In this document: positions 25,719 through 34,884 of the stretch, one piece after another | Numbering within the stretch: position 1 is the stretch's first letter | Layout: the number at the start of each line of letters is the position of its first letter | Assembly: GCA_044869805.1 (NCBI GenBank) | Contig: JBIOXV010000129.1 | Coordinates: 20,689 to 84,688 of the forward strand | From: CAWDVR01 sp044869805 | GTDB lineage: Bacteria > Acidobacteriota > Thermoanaerobaculia > Multivoradales > SZUA-115 | DNA: 64,000 bases | Direction: 5' to 3' | Notes under the pieces: model-generated | The model's database searches: none | What the model was told of the DNA's origin: nothing | The model's input: the letters and a program-made list of their open reading frames with translations, nothing else | Position numbers and translations under genes: made by a program

Positions 25719-26846
25719 TTACAGGCCCCGCGCCTCGACCCGGGCCGCGAACTCAGGGTCCCGCTTGCGCAGGCCCTCGAGGTCCACGCGCTCGCTCCGG
25801 GTCATGGCCTTGAAGGCGAAGGCCAGGGGGTCGAGGTGGAGGTCGGCGCGGGCCTTCTCGAACCACTCGAGGCTCGACTGCGCGGCGCGCTGGTAGCGCT
25901 CGACGATCGGCTTCCGCACCGCCTCGTAGGCCGCGAGCGCCGCCGGCACGTCCGCGCCGTGCGCCGTGAAGGCGTCCGCCAGGGCGATCGCGTCCTCGAG
26001 CGCCAGCTTGGTCCCCGAGCCGATCGAGAAGTGGGCGGTGTGGGCTGCATCGCCCGCCAGCACCGTGCGGCCGTGGCTCCAACGCCGGTTCCTCACCGTC
26101 GCGAACTGCGCCCAGCGCGACTGGTTGGAGAGCAGCGGGCGGCCGTCGAGGTCGCCGGCGAACACCCGCTCGAGGTAGGAGCGGGCCTCCTCGTCCGAGG
26201 CGCGGTCGAGGCCGGCGGCCAGGAAGCTGGCCTCGTCGCACTCGACCACGAAGGTGCTCGCCTCGGGGCTGAACTCGTAGGCATGGGCGATGAACAGGCC
26301 GTCCTGGTGCTGGCGGAAGATCAGGGTCAGGGCGTGGAAGAGCCGCGGCGTGCCGTACCAGGCATAGCGGTTGGGGCGCAGGTCGAGGCTCGGCTCGAAG
26401 GCGTCGTGCAGGCTCTCGCGCACCAGGCTGCGCACTCCGTCGGCGGCCACCAGGAGGTCGGCGGACGGCAGCTCGGACGGGCTCTCGACCGGGTGCTCGA
26501 AGCGCAGCTCGACGCCCAGCTCCTCGCAGCGCTGTTGCAGGATGCTCAGCAGTCCGAGGCGCGCAACCCCCGAGAAGCGGTTGCCGCGGATCGTCACCCG
26601 CTCGCCACGGTGCACCACGTCCACGTTCTCCCAGCGCGCCAGGCAGGCGTCGATCGCCGCGAAGGTCTGCGGATCGGGCTGAGCCAGATAGGCGAGCGTC
26701 TGCTCGGAGAAGACCACCCCCCAGCCGAAGGTGGCGCCGCGCGGGTTGCGCTCGCAGACCGTGATCTCGTGCGCCGGCTGGCGGAGCTTCATGAGCAGCG
26801 AGAAGTACAGGCCCGCGGGCCCGCCGCCGAGGACGACGATGCGCAT
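25719..26846 (-). CDS. FAD-dependent monooxygenase (salicylyl-/anthraniloyl-CoA hydroxylase-like N-half)
   Basis: A 375-residue flavin monooxygenase with the FAD Rossmann start MRIVVLGGGPAGLYFSLLMK, FGWGVVFSEQTLAYL, the DG motif LLVAADGVRSLVR and the GD motif LAGDAAHTAHFSIGSGTKLALEDA. This closely resembles the N-terminal half of 2-aminobenzoyl-CoA monooxygenase/reductase and of bifunctional salicylyl-CoA 5-hydroxylase, which carry an old-yellow-enzyme domain at the C-terminus. Here that part is a separate gene (26857-28335) just upstream in the same transcript. The ATG at 26846 is the true start, although the frame is open beyond it. Substrate is likely an aryl-CoA; that is by family analogy. 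Confidence 0.83.
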   Translation of the reverse strand: MRIVVLGGGPAGLYFSLLMKLRQPAHEITVCERNPRGATFGWGVVFSEQTLAYLAQPDPQTFAAIDACLARWENVDVVHRGERVTIRGNRFSGVARLGLLSILQQRCEELGVELRFEHPVESPSELPSADLLVAADGVRSLVRESLHDAFEPSLDLRPNRYAWYGTPRLFHALTLIFRQHQDGLFIAHAYEFSPEASTFVVECDEASFLAAGLDRASDEEARSYLERVFAGDLDGRPLLSNQSRWAQFATVRNRRWSHGRTVLAGDAAHTAHFSIGSGTKLALEDAIALADAFTAHGADVPAALAAYEAVRKPIVERYQRAAQSSLEWFEKARADLHLDPLAFAFKAMTRSERVDLEGLRKRDPEFAARVEARGL

Positions 26847-26856
26847 CAGCCGGGCC

Positions 26857-28335
<1,479 letters not shown>

Positions 28336-28345
28336 GCGGACAGGC

Positions 28346-28351
28346 AGTATA
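28346..28351 (-). promoter_or_regulatory. -10 element of the old yellow enzyme gene
   Basis: TATACT on the minus strand 11 bases before the ATG at 28335, so the transcript would have a very short leader. No convincing -35 is visible at 16-18 bases, so an activator may be needed. Confidence 0.4.
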
Positions 28352-28415
28352 GCGGGGCGGTCGGGGTCCCTACGGTCGCGTTCCGGCTCGTTGGTGCGAG
28401 TTGGCTCCGGGAGGA

Positions 28416-28445
28416 TTGACCTCGTAGAGGGAGCCGCCAGACAAT
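28416..28445 (+). promoter_or_regulatory. Promoter of the small antitoxin gene
   Basis: TTGACC (28416-28421), an 18-base spacer and GACAAT (28440-28445) end six bases before the ATG at 28452, giving a nearly leaderless transcript like that predicted for the antitoxin at 2312. Confidence 0.45.
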
Positions 28446-28451
28446 GAGCCC

Positions 28452-28604
28452 ATGGTGATGACAGTCGGTGCCTGGGAGTTCCGCAGGCGGTTCGGCCATT
28501 ACATGCGCCTGGTACGAGACGGTGCGAAGGTCATCATCACCCACTACGGACAGCCAATTGCAGAGCTGGTTCCGCTTGCTCGCACCCGCGTCCGAGACAC
28601 CTAG
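28452..28604 (+). CDS. Small Phd/YefM-like antitoxin, no toxin partner
   Basis: A 50-residue open frame. It begins MVMTVGAWEFRRRFGHYM and continues VRDGAKVIITHYGQPIAEL, the short form of the Phd/YefM DNA-binding domain (helix, then strand GxxVxIThxGxPxAxLVP). The usual C-terminal toxin-binding tail is absent and no PIN or RelE gene follows; instead the gene ends against the convergent acyl-CoA dehydrogenase. Both stop codons use the same palindrome CTAG (28601-28604). It may be an orphan repressor of the divergent old-yellow-enzyme operon or a leftover of a toxin-antitoxin pair. Confidence 0.72.
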   Translation: MVMTVGAWEFRRRFGHYMRLVRDGAKVIITHYGQPIAELVPLARTRVRDT

Positions 28605-29794
28605 CCTTCCTTGACCAGCTCCCTGGCGATCACCAGGTGCTGGATCTCGCTGGTGCCCTCGTAGATGCGCAGCGCGCGCACCGAGCGGTAGAGGCGGTCG
28701 ACCGGGTGGTCGGCCAGGGCGCCGCGTCCGCCCAGCACCTGCACCGCGTCGTCCACGGCGCGCTGCGCCGCCTCGGTAGCGTAGAGCTTGGCCATGGCGG
28801 CGCCGAGGGTGCCGCGCCCGGCCCCGGCGGAGTCGGCCTCGTAGGCGGCGCGGTAGGTCAGCAGGCGCGCGGCGGCGAGCTCGGTCGCGGTGCGCGCCAG
28901 CTTCTGCTGGATGAGCTGGAGATCGGCCAGCGGCTTGCCGAACTGATGGCGTTCGCGGGCGTGGGCGAGAGCCTCGTCGAGGGCCCGCGCCGCCATGCCG
29001 CAGGCCGCGGCGGCGACCGTGGGGCGCAGGCGGTCGAGAGTGCGCATGCCGAGCTTGAAGCCCTCGCCAGCCGGCGCCAGCAAGTTCTCCGCCGGCACGC
29101 GGCAGCCCTCGAAGGCGATCTCGCCCAGCGGATGGGGCGAGGACAGTGCCTGCGGCCGCACGAAACTCAGCCCCGGCGTCCCGGCCTCGACCAGCAGGCA
29201 GACGATGCCGCGGGTGCCGGCGCCCGGCTCGGTCTGCGCGAACACGCAATAGAAGTCCGCGATCCCCGCGTTGGAGATGAAAGCCTTGGCGCCGTCGAGC
29301 ACCCAGCCGGAGCCGTCCGGGCGCGCCACGGTGGAGAGCGAGGCCACGTCCGACCCCGCCTCGAGCTCGGTCATGGCGAAGGCGGCGATGCCATCGCCGC
29401 GGGCCACGGCAGGCAGCCAGCGGGCTCCGAGGCCGGCCCCGGAGAGTGTCACGGAGAGGGTGATCGGCATCGAGCCGAGCGCCTGCAGCGCAAAGACCGC
29501 GTCCGCCAGCGGCGAGGCCGCGGCCAGCGCCTCGCGGATCAGGCAGCAGGCCCGCAGGTCGGGGGCGCCCGGCCGGCCGCCATAGGCCTCGGGCACCGCC
29601 CAGGAGAGCCAGCCTCCCTCGCCCAGCAGGCGCACGATCTCCCGGGCCTGCGCGCGTCCCGCGGCGTCGTCCTCCGGCTCGGGCAGGGGCGCGATCCTCG
29701 CCCGCGCGAAGGCCTCGACCTCCTCGGCTAGCGCCCGGTGTCGGTGCTCGAGCAGCGGCGCCACGGTCGAGATGTCCAGCCACGATCTAGACAT
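28601..29794 (-). CDS. Acyl-CoA dehydrogenase
   Basis: A 397-residue flavoenzyme of the acyl-CoA dehydrogenase family. Features: MTELEAGSDVASL (FAD/substrate loop), GAKAFISNAGIADFY, LLAPAGEGFKLGM, ERHQFGKPLADLQLIQQKLA, and the catalytic-base region LRIYEGTSEIQHLVIAREL. The Glu in IYEGTSE matches the active base of short-chain enzymes. It would oxidise an acyl- or cyclohexenyl-CoA intermediate of the neighbouring pathway. It lies downstream of the enoyl-CoA hydratase on the same strand, separated by a palindromic repeat. Confidence 0.9.
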   Translation of the reverse strand: MSRSWLDISTVAPLLEHRHRALAEEVEAFARARIAPLPEPEDDAAGRAQAREIVRLLGEGGWLSWAVPEAYGGRPGAPDLRACCLIREALAAASPLADAVFALQALGSMPITLSVTLSGAGLGARWLPAVARGDGIAAFAMTELEAGSDVASLSTVARPDGSGWVLDGAKAFISNAGIADFYCVFAQTEPGAGTRGIVCLLVEAGTPGLSFVRPQALSSPHPLGEIAFEGCRVPAENLLAPAGEGFKLGMRTLDRLRPTVAAAACGMAARALDEALAHARERHQFGKPLADLQLIQQKLARTATELAAARLLTYRAAYEADSAGAGRGTLGAAMAKLYATEAAQRAVDDAVQVLGGRGALADHPVDRLYRSVRALRIYEGTSEIQHLVIARELVKEG

Positions 29795-29821
29795 AGGTTT
29801 TCGACAGAGCTGCGGGGCAAG

Positions 29822-29938
29822 TCGCCGCGAGCGAGCCGGGCGCTGCGTCGCGGGTCCTCCCGGCCATCCTCACGTACTGGCGTGTACGCTCCGGTGGCCG
29901 GGTCCTCCCGCTCCTTGCGCGCGACTCGCTCGCGGCGA
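29822..29938. repeat. 117-bp palindromic repeat element centred on CGTAC...GTACG
   Basis: Perfect 14-base outer arms (TCGCCGCGAGCGAG at 29822-29835 against CTCGCTCGCGGCGA at 29925-29938), inner arms CCCGGCCA/TGGCCGGG (29859-29866, 29895-29902), and an exact centre CGTAC (29873-29877)/GTACG (29884-29888). GGGTCCTCCCG also occurs twice (29852, 29900). It fills the 150 bases between the hydratase and dehydrogenase genes. A second element with the same size and centre lies at 51325-51447, so this is probably a dispersed palindromic family. Confidence 0.75.
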
Positions 29939-29944
29939 TTTGCA

Positions 29945-30745
29945 TCACTTGAACACCGGCGGGCGCTGGGCGAGGAACGCGGCGTGCGCCTCGCGGAAGT
30001 TGGGATCTTCCATGCACGCGGCCTGGATCTCGACCTCGGCAGCGAGCGCGCTCTCGAGGTCCATGGCCGCCTCGCGCAGCAGCATCTTCTTCGTCACCTC
30101 GAGCCCGAAGGAGGGCCCGCGAGCGAGTTTCTCCGCCCACTGCGTGGCGGCGGCGAACGCCTCGCCCTGGGGCAGCACGCGGTTGTAGAGGCCGATGCGG
30201 TGCGCCTCGGCGGCGTCGATGAAGTCGCCGGTCATCAGCAGCTCGCTCGCCCGTCCCAGGCCCACGAGGCGCGGCAGCAGCCAGGAGGCGCCCATGTCGG
30301 CGCCGGAAAGCCCGACCTTGGTGAAGAGGAAGGCGATCTTGGCGTTCTCGGCCGCGATGCGCACGTCGCAGGCCGCGGCGATCACCGCGCCGGCCCCGGC
30401 TACCGTGCCGTTGAGAGCGCCGACGATCGGCCGCCGGCAGCGCAGCATGGCGAGGATCAGGGCGCCGGTGTCGCGCGTGAAGTCGAGCAGGCCCTGGTAG
30501 TCGCGCTCGAAGAGCGGGCCGATGATGTCCTCCACGTCGCCGCCCGAGCAGAAAGCGCGGCCGGCGCCGGTGAGCACGATGGCGCGCACTCCCGGCTCAC
30601 GGTCCAGGGCCAGGAAGACCTCGCGCAGCTCGCGGTAGACCTCGAAGGTCAGCGCGTTCAGGCGCTCGGGCCGGTTGAGCGTCAGCGTCGCGACGCCGCT
30701 CGCCTCGTCGTGCTGGTAGAGGAAGCTCTGGGGGGTGATGGGCAA
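29945..30745 (-). CDS. Enoyl-CoA hydratase/isomerase family protein
   Basis: A 266-residue crotonase-fold enzyme: GVATLTLNRPERLNAL, AIVLTGAGRAFCSGGDVEDI (first oxyanion strand), GTVAGAGAVIAAACDVRIA (second), and KVGLSGADMGASWLLPRLVG with an acidic/catalytic position differing from the Glu pair of classic hydratases. I prefer the TTG at 30745, which has GAGGAG seven bases upstream. The in-frame GTG at 30784 falls in the loop of a hairpin and lacks a ribosome site. It may hydrate or ring-open the CoA intermediate of this cluster. Confidence 0.85.
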   Translation of the reverse strand: MPITPQSFLYQHDEASGVATLTLNRPERLNALTFEVYRELREVFLALDREPGVRAIVLTGAGRAFCSGGDVEDIIGPLFERDYQGLLDFTRDTGALILAMLRCRRPIVGALNGTVAGAGAVIAAACDVRIAAENAKIAFLFTKVGLSGADMGASWLLPRLVGLGRASELLMTGDFIDAAEAHRIGLYNRVLPQGEAFAAATQWAEKLARGPSFGLEVTKKMLLREAAMDLESALAAEVEIQAACMEDPNFREAHAAFLAQRPPVFK

Positions 30746-30774
30746 GGGATGTCTCCTCGAGGGCGTCTCAAGAA

Positions 30775-30795
30775 CGGCCGGCACTGGCCCGGCCG
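30775..30795 (-). terminator. Hairpin between the RidA and hydratase genes
   Basis: CGGCCGG (30775-30781) and CCGGCCG (30789-30795) form a 7-bp GC stem immediately after the RidA stop codon (30798-30796). AGAACGGCCGGCAC at 30771-30784 also occurs in the bidirectional hairpin at 37791. There is no U-tract, so it may attenuate rather than terminate. Confidence 0.4.
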
Positions 30796-31206
30796 CTACG
30801 GCGGCGGTATCACCGCCGTGGCCTCGATCTCCACCTTCGCCTTCGGCTCGAGCAACGCCGCGACCTCCACCAGCGCCATGGCCGGGAAGTGCTTGCCCAT
30901 CAGCGCGCGGTAGGCGGCGCCGATCTCCTGGCGCGCCCCCAGGTACTCCTCGCGGTCGGTCACGTAGACGGTCAGCCGCGCGACGTCCGCGGGCTCGCCG
31001 CCGGCCTCGCGCACCACCGCCAGCACGTTGGCCAGCGCGCGGTGGAACTGCTCCGCGAAGCTGGCACCGATCAGCCGCTGCTCCTCGTCCCAGGCGATCT
31101 GGCCGGCCACGAACAGCAGCCGCCCACCGGCCGGCGCCAGCACGCCGTTCGAGTAGCCGCGCGGCGCCCCGAGGTCCGCCGGGTTGATGGAAACCAAGCG
31201 GCTCAC
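30796..31206 (-). CDS. RidA/YjgF-family enamine/imine deaminase
   Basis: A 136-residue Rid protein: GYSNGVLAPAGGRLLFVAGQIAWDE, FHRALANVLAVVREAGG, VARLTVYVTDREEYLGAR, and the end FPAMALVEVAALLEPKAKVEIEATAV. The Arg of the classic CIRAxVEV site is replaced by a Leu/Val-type stretch (PAMALVEV), so this is a RidA-like paralogue rather than housekeeping RidA. It starts with GTG 31206, overlapping the SDR stop. Its place in an aryl-CoA cluster suggests hydrolysis of an enamine intermediate, releasing ammonia; this is inference. Confidence 0.83.
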   Translation of the reverse strand: MSRLVSINPADLGAPRGYSNGVLAPAGGRLLFVAGQIAWDEEQRLIGASFAEQFHRALANVLAVVREAGGEPADVARLTVYVTDREEYLGARQEIGAAYRALMGKHFPAMALVEVAALLEPKAKVEIEATAVIPPP

Positions 31207-31979
31207 TTCAAGAGCGCCCCGCCGTCGATCACGATCGCCTGGCCGTTGATCCCTCTGGCCCGCGGATGGCAGAGGGCGGCGACCAGGTAGGCGACCTCCT
31301 CGGGCGCGAAGAGGCGGTTCTGGGGGCTCATGCGCTTGATGCTCCCGAGCACGTCTTCGGCTTTGGCACCGGTCTTCGCCACGATGCGGGCGATCGACTG
31401 ATCGGTCATCGGCGTGTCCACGTAGCCCGGGCAGACGGCGTTGACGGTGACTCCCTTGGCCGCCACCTCGGCCGCCAGCGAGCGGGTGAAGCCGATCACC
31501 GCGTGCTTGGAGGCGGCGTAGGTCGAGATGTAGGCCGCCCCGGTCAGGCCGGCGATCGAGGCCACGTTGACCACCCGGCCCCAGCCGCGCTCGACCATGC
31601 CGGGCAGGAAAGACCGCGTGCAGAGATAGGTGCCGGTGACGTTGACCGCGAACACCCGCTCCCACTCCTCGAGCGAGGTGGACTTGAGCGGCGCCGAGGT
31701 GGCGATGCCGGCGTTGTTGACCAGCACGTCCACCTGGCCCAGGTGCTCGGCCGCGCGCCGACCCAGCTCGGCGACGCTCTCCGCGCTGGTCACGTCGCAG
31801 GCCACGCCCCAGGCGCGGTGCCCGGCCGCGACGAGCTCCGCCGCCAGGGCCTCGACCTCGCTCGTGGTCCTGGCGGCCGCTACCACCGCGGCGCCGGCCG
31901 CCGCCAGCTCGCGCGCCACCGCCGCACCGATACCGCGTCCGCCGCCCGTGACCACGGCCGTCTTCCCTTCGAGGCTCAT
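31203..31979 (-). CDS. SDR-family NAD(P)-dependent oxidoreductase (FabG-like)
   Basis: A 258-residue classical short-chain dehydrogenase: cofactor motif TGGGRGIG near residue 12, NNAG near 90, catalytic Tyr-Lys in STYAASKHAVIGF, and the NAVCPGYVDTPMT loop. The length and VNVASIAGLTG core are typical of 3-hydroxyacyl-CoA or 3-oxoacyl reductases. The ATG overlaps the stop of the creatininase-like gene, and its stop overlaps the RidA start. In this cluster it would be the 3-hydroxyacyl-CoA dehydrogenase step. Confidence 0.9.
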   Translation of the reverse strand: MSLEGKTAVVTGGGRGIGAAVARELAAAGAAVVAAARTTSEVEALAAELVAAGHRAWGVACDVTSAESVAELGRRAAEHLGQVDVLVNNAGIATSAPLKSTSLEEWERVFAVNVTGTYLCTRSFLPGMVERGWGRVVNVASIAGLTGAAYISTYAASKHAVIGFTRSLAAEVAAKGVTVNAVCPGYVDTPMTDQSIARIVAKTGAKAEDVLGSIKRMSPQNRLFAPEEVAYLVAALCHPRARGINGQAIVIDGGALLK

Positions 31980-32743
31980 GCCTTTCCTCCGCTCGCCAAG
32001 GCGGAGACTACCGCCTCGGCGAGGATTTCGCCCAGCGCCTCGATGCGCGCCTGGCCTTCCTCGCGGCTCGCCGCCGCCGGGTCGCCGAAGTAGGCCCGCG
32101 GCCCCCCGGCCTCGAGGAAGCTTTGCCTGCCCTCGCGGATCGCCGAGACGAGCGAGGCCGGGTTGGGCGGCAAGGTGCGGGCCAGCTCCTCGCGCACCAG
32201 CTCCGGCCGCGCCGCGAGCACGATCGAGCCCTCGTAGCGGCCGGCGTGGCAGGCGCCGCTCGAGAACTCGTCGCCCAGCCGGCCGGCCCAGGGCTTCCGC
32301 GTGACATCCGGAAAGACGATCGGCAGCAGCCTCTCGCTCGCGGCCTGCGCCACCGCCGCGGCGAGGGAAGCGCGGTGCGCCGGGTCGAGGTGGGCGTTGG
32401 CGAGCACCAGCACCCGTGCCGGAAGCGCGCTCAAGGCGCGGGCCAGATCGACCACCAGCGCGGTCACCGTCTCGGGCCGCACCGAGAGGGTGCCGGCGAA
32501 GCCGGCGGCGAAGGGCGCCGCGGTGTAGGCGACGGGCGGCAGCAGCAGGGGCACCCAGCCGGCCACCTGCAGCCGGCGGGCGCCGGCCTCCGCCATGGCC
32601 TCGGCGATGATCACGTCGGTCAGGAGCGGCAGGTGCGGACCGTGGGCTTCGACGGCGCCCACCGGCAGCACCGCCACCAGACGATCGCGGTCGAGGCCGT
32701 CGACCTCGGCCCAGGTGAGCTCGGCGGCGCGGAAGACCCCCAC
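31976..32743 (-). CDS. Creatininase-family amidohydrolase
   Basis: A 255-residue metal-dependent amidohydrolase of the creatininase/FAPy-deformylase family: AVLPVGAVEAHGPHLPLLTD (metal ligands E and H, then D), SSGACHAGRYEGSI (second His/Glu site). It starts with GTG 32743, 15 bases after the TlpA-like stop, with GGGAAGGG upstream. These enzymes hydrolyse cyclic or linear amides. Next to RidA and an SDR it may open or deaminate a nitrogen-containing ring product; the substrate is unknown. Confidence 0.83.
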   Translation of the reverse strand: MGVFRAAELTWAEVDGLDRDRLVAVLPVGAVEAHGPHLPLLTDVIIAEAMAEAGARRLQVAGWVPLLLPPVAYTAAPFAAGFAGTLSVRPETVTALVVDLARALSALPARVLVLANAHLDPAHRASLAAAVAQAASERLLPIVFPDVTRKPWAGRLGDEFSSGACHAGRYEGSIVLAARPELVREELARTLPPNPASLVSAIREGRQSFLEAGGPRAYFGDPAAASREEGQARIEALGEILAEAVVSALASGGKA

Positions 32744-32757
32744 CTAGCCCTTCCCCA

Positions 32758-34884
32758 TTAGCGCCCTGGGGCCTCCAGCCCTCGGCCGTCCCTGAGCCTC
32801 GCCAGCAGGTCCTCGAACCAGGGCTCGACGCTGTCGGGGTCGAAGCCGAGCTGCTCCAGCCGCAGCACGCCCCGGTCGTCGATCAGCCAGTTGCGGGGGA
32901 CCGCGCCGTCGGCTGCCATCTGCTTGTAGAACTCGTAGCCCAAAAGGGTGGGCAGGGTCAGCCCGCGCTTGGCGGTGAACGGCGCCACCAGGCCCGGGTT
33001 CTCGTCGATGCTCACCGTCAAGACCAGGGCGTCGGGGTCGCCCGCGAGCTGGTCGTGGAGCTTCTGGAGGTGTGGTAGCTCCCGGCGGCAGGGAATGCAC
33101 CAGGTGGCCCAGAAGTTGATCAGCGCCCGCTTGCCCTTGAGGTCGGCGAGCGTCCAGGTGCGGCCGGTGACGTCGACCAGCGAGAAATCGGCCAGCGCCT
33201 GGCTCTTCTCCTGCCAGCGGGAAGCGGGCCCTTCAGCCACCGCCCTCTGCTCCGCCGGGCTGGAGAACGCCGCCCAACCTTCCTCGCCGCCGCCCAGCCG
33301 TCCCCACACCGCCTTTGCCCGCCCCAGCAGGTCCTCCTTCTCGGTGGCGAAGCCGAGCGCCTTGCCGTAGAGCGCCAGCGCGTCGAGGTCCCGCTTCTCG
33401 GCCTCGGCCAGGCGGCCCTTGAGCTCCCACAGGGTCCAGCTCGAGGTACGGGCGAGGAACTTCGAGTAGCCGTCGGCGTCGTCGCGCGGCACGAAGGCCG
33501 CGTGGAGCACCTCCAGCGTCGCGAGCGTCGACCGTGCCTCGGCGAGCGACCCCGTCGCGAGGCTGGCGCGCGCCTCGACCATCCGGCTGTTCCACGCCGC
33601 GCTCCAGCGCATGCTCTCGGCCCCTTGGAGCATCTCCTCCGACAGGCCGCGATAGGCGGTGAATCGCCGGAAGCGCTCCTCGATCTCGGTGCGGGCCCGC
33701 TCGGCGAGCCGCGGCACCTGCTCGAGGCGCACGCCGCGCTCGACGTACTCCAGGGCCGCCAGCAGCGACGCCGAGAAGGCCAGCGAAGTGCCGGGGGTCG
33801 AGTCGAAGACCGGCAGGGCGGCGTCGATCTCGGCGAGCACCTGCTCGGTCGAGAGCTCGGGAAGCTCCAGGGCCGCCTCCAGGCGCACCTTCCAGCCAGG
33901 GACCAGGTTGGGACAGGTGGTCGTCCAGTCGCGGGCCGTCTGGTATCGCTTCTGGTACCAGGCCAGCCGCCCCGAGGCCGGCTCGGGCCCCGGCATCGGG
34001 TTCTCCTCCTCGAGCCGCTTGCGCAGGAAGCTCATGGTGTCGCTGGCACAGGGCGCGATGCGCCACCGCGCGTCCCGGGCCTGGCGTACCGCCTCCTGAT
34101 CGTCGGTGAGGTCCGCTCCCGCCTCGAGCGTCCGCCAGTAGGCGAGCTCGTCCGCGAAGCCGAGGCCCGCCAGCAACGCCAGGTCGGCACGCACCCGCTC
34201 GCGCGCGGCGTCGAAGCCGGCCGGCGGCGTGGCGCGGAACTCGGCCGCCCACAGCGCCGAATAGAGCGGGAGCACGCCCCGGTCCTTGCGGCCGGCGATC
34301 GCGTGGCGGGCCGCGTCGGCGATCGCCGCCATGTCTTCCTTGCCCTCGAGCGCCGTGATGCGGGTCGACATGTCGATACGGGCCGGGCACAGGCGGGCGA
34401 AGGCGAGCGCCAGCTCGCGGCTGCGCCTCGGGTCTTCGCTGTCGAGGGCCGCGGCGAGGCCGAGCTGCGCCCACGGGAAGGCGGGGTCGGCCGCCACCGC
34501 CCGCTCGTAGAAGTCCCTCTCGGCGGGCTCGTCGGGTGTCGAGCGGCCGGCGAAGTAGAGGAAGAAGGCGCTCTCGGGATGCGCGGTGGCCAAGTCCACG
34601 TACTCCTTGGCCAGGTTGGCCGGCTCCGGCTCCGGGCCGCGCAGCGCCATGTCCTGGTAGGCGCGGTGCACGAAGACGTCGTGCGGGTGGCGGCGCCGCG
34701 CCGTCTCGAGGGCCTGGCGCCACTCGGCGAGGCACGCGGGGGCGCCGCCGCACTGCTCGGCCAGGTGCTCGGCGCGATCGAGCGCCGCCCCGGCGGTCCC
34801 GCTCGGCTCGCAGGCGTTGCCGCCGGCCGCGGCGGCGGCCGAGAAGAGGGTCGTGCAGAGGAGTGCCGTCCAAAGCTGTTTCAT
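32758..34884 (-). CDS. Secreted TlpA-like thioredoxin with a large helical N-terminal region
   Basis: A 708-residue exported protein. A signal peptide (MKQLWTALLCTTLFSAAAAAG) precedes about 520 residues of helical, TPR-like sequence (HPHDVFVHRAYQDMAL, AVAADPAFPWAQLGLAAALD, ALALYGKALGFATEKEDLL). A C-terminal TlpA/ResA thioredoxin domain (about residues 560-700) follows, with the redox motif WATWCIPCRREL and cis-Pro region VPRNWLID. It likely reduces disulfides outside the cytoplasm. Its ATG shares one base with the NAPRT stop. The link to NAD metabolism is only positional. Confidence 0.82.
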   Translation of the reverse strand: MKQLWTALLCTTLFSAAAAAGGNACEPSGTAGAALDRAEHLAEQCGGAPACLAEWRQALETARRRHPHDVFVHRAYQDMALRGPEPEPANLAKEYVDLATAHPESAFFLYFAGRSTPDEPAERDFYERAVAADPAFPWAQLGLAAALDSEDPRRSRELALAFARLCPARIDMSTRITALEGKEDMAAIADAARHAIAGRKDRGVLPLYSALWAAEFRATPPAGFDAARERVRADLALLAGLGFADELAYWRTLEAGADLTDDQEAVRQARDARWRIAPCASDTMSFLRKRLEEENPMPGPEPASGRLAWYQKRYQTARDWTTTCPNLVPGWKVRLEAALELPELSTEQVLAEIDAALPVFDSTPGTSLAFSASLLAALEYVERGVRLEQVPRLAERARTEIEERFRRFTAYRGLSEEMLQGAESMRWSAAWNSRMVEARASLATGSLAEARSTLATLEVLHAAFVPRDDADGYSKFLARTSSWTLWELKGRLAEAEKRDLDALALYGKALGFATEKEDLLGRAKAVWGRLGGGEEGWAAFSSPAEQRAVAEGPASRWQEKSQALADFSLVDVTGRTWTLADLKGKRALINFWATWCIPCRRELPHLQKLHDQLAGDPDALVLTVSIDENPGLVAPFTAKRGLTLPTLLGYEFYKQMAADGAVPRNWLIDDRGVLRLEQLGFDPDSVEPWFEDLLARLRDGRGLEAPGR

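Noticed and set aside
30746..30784. GTG 30784 as the enoyl-CoA hydratase start
   Set aside because: It lies in the loop of a hairpin without a ribosome site; TTG 30745 has GAGGAG at good spacing.
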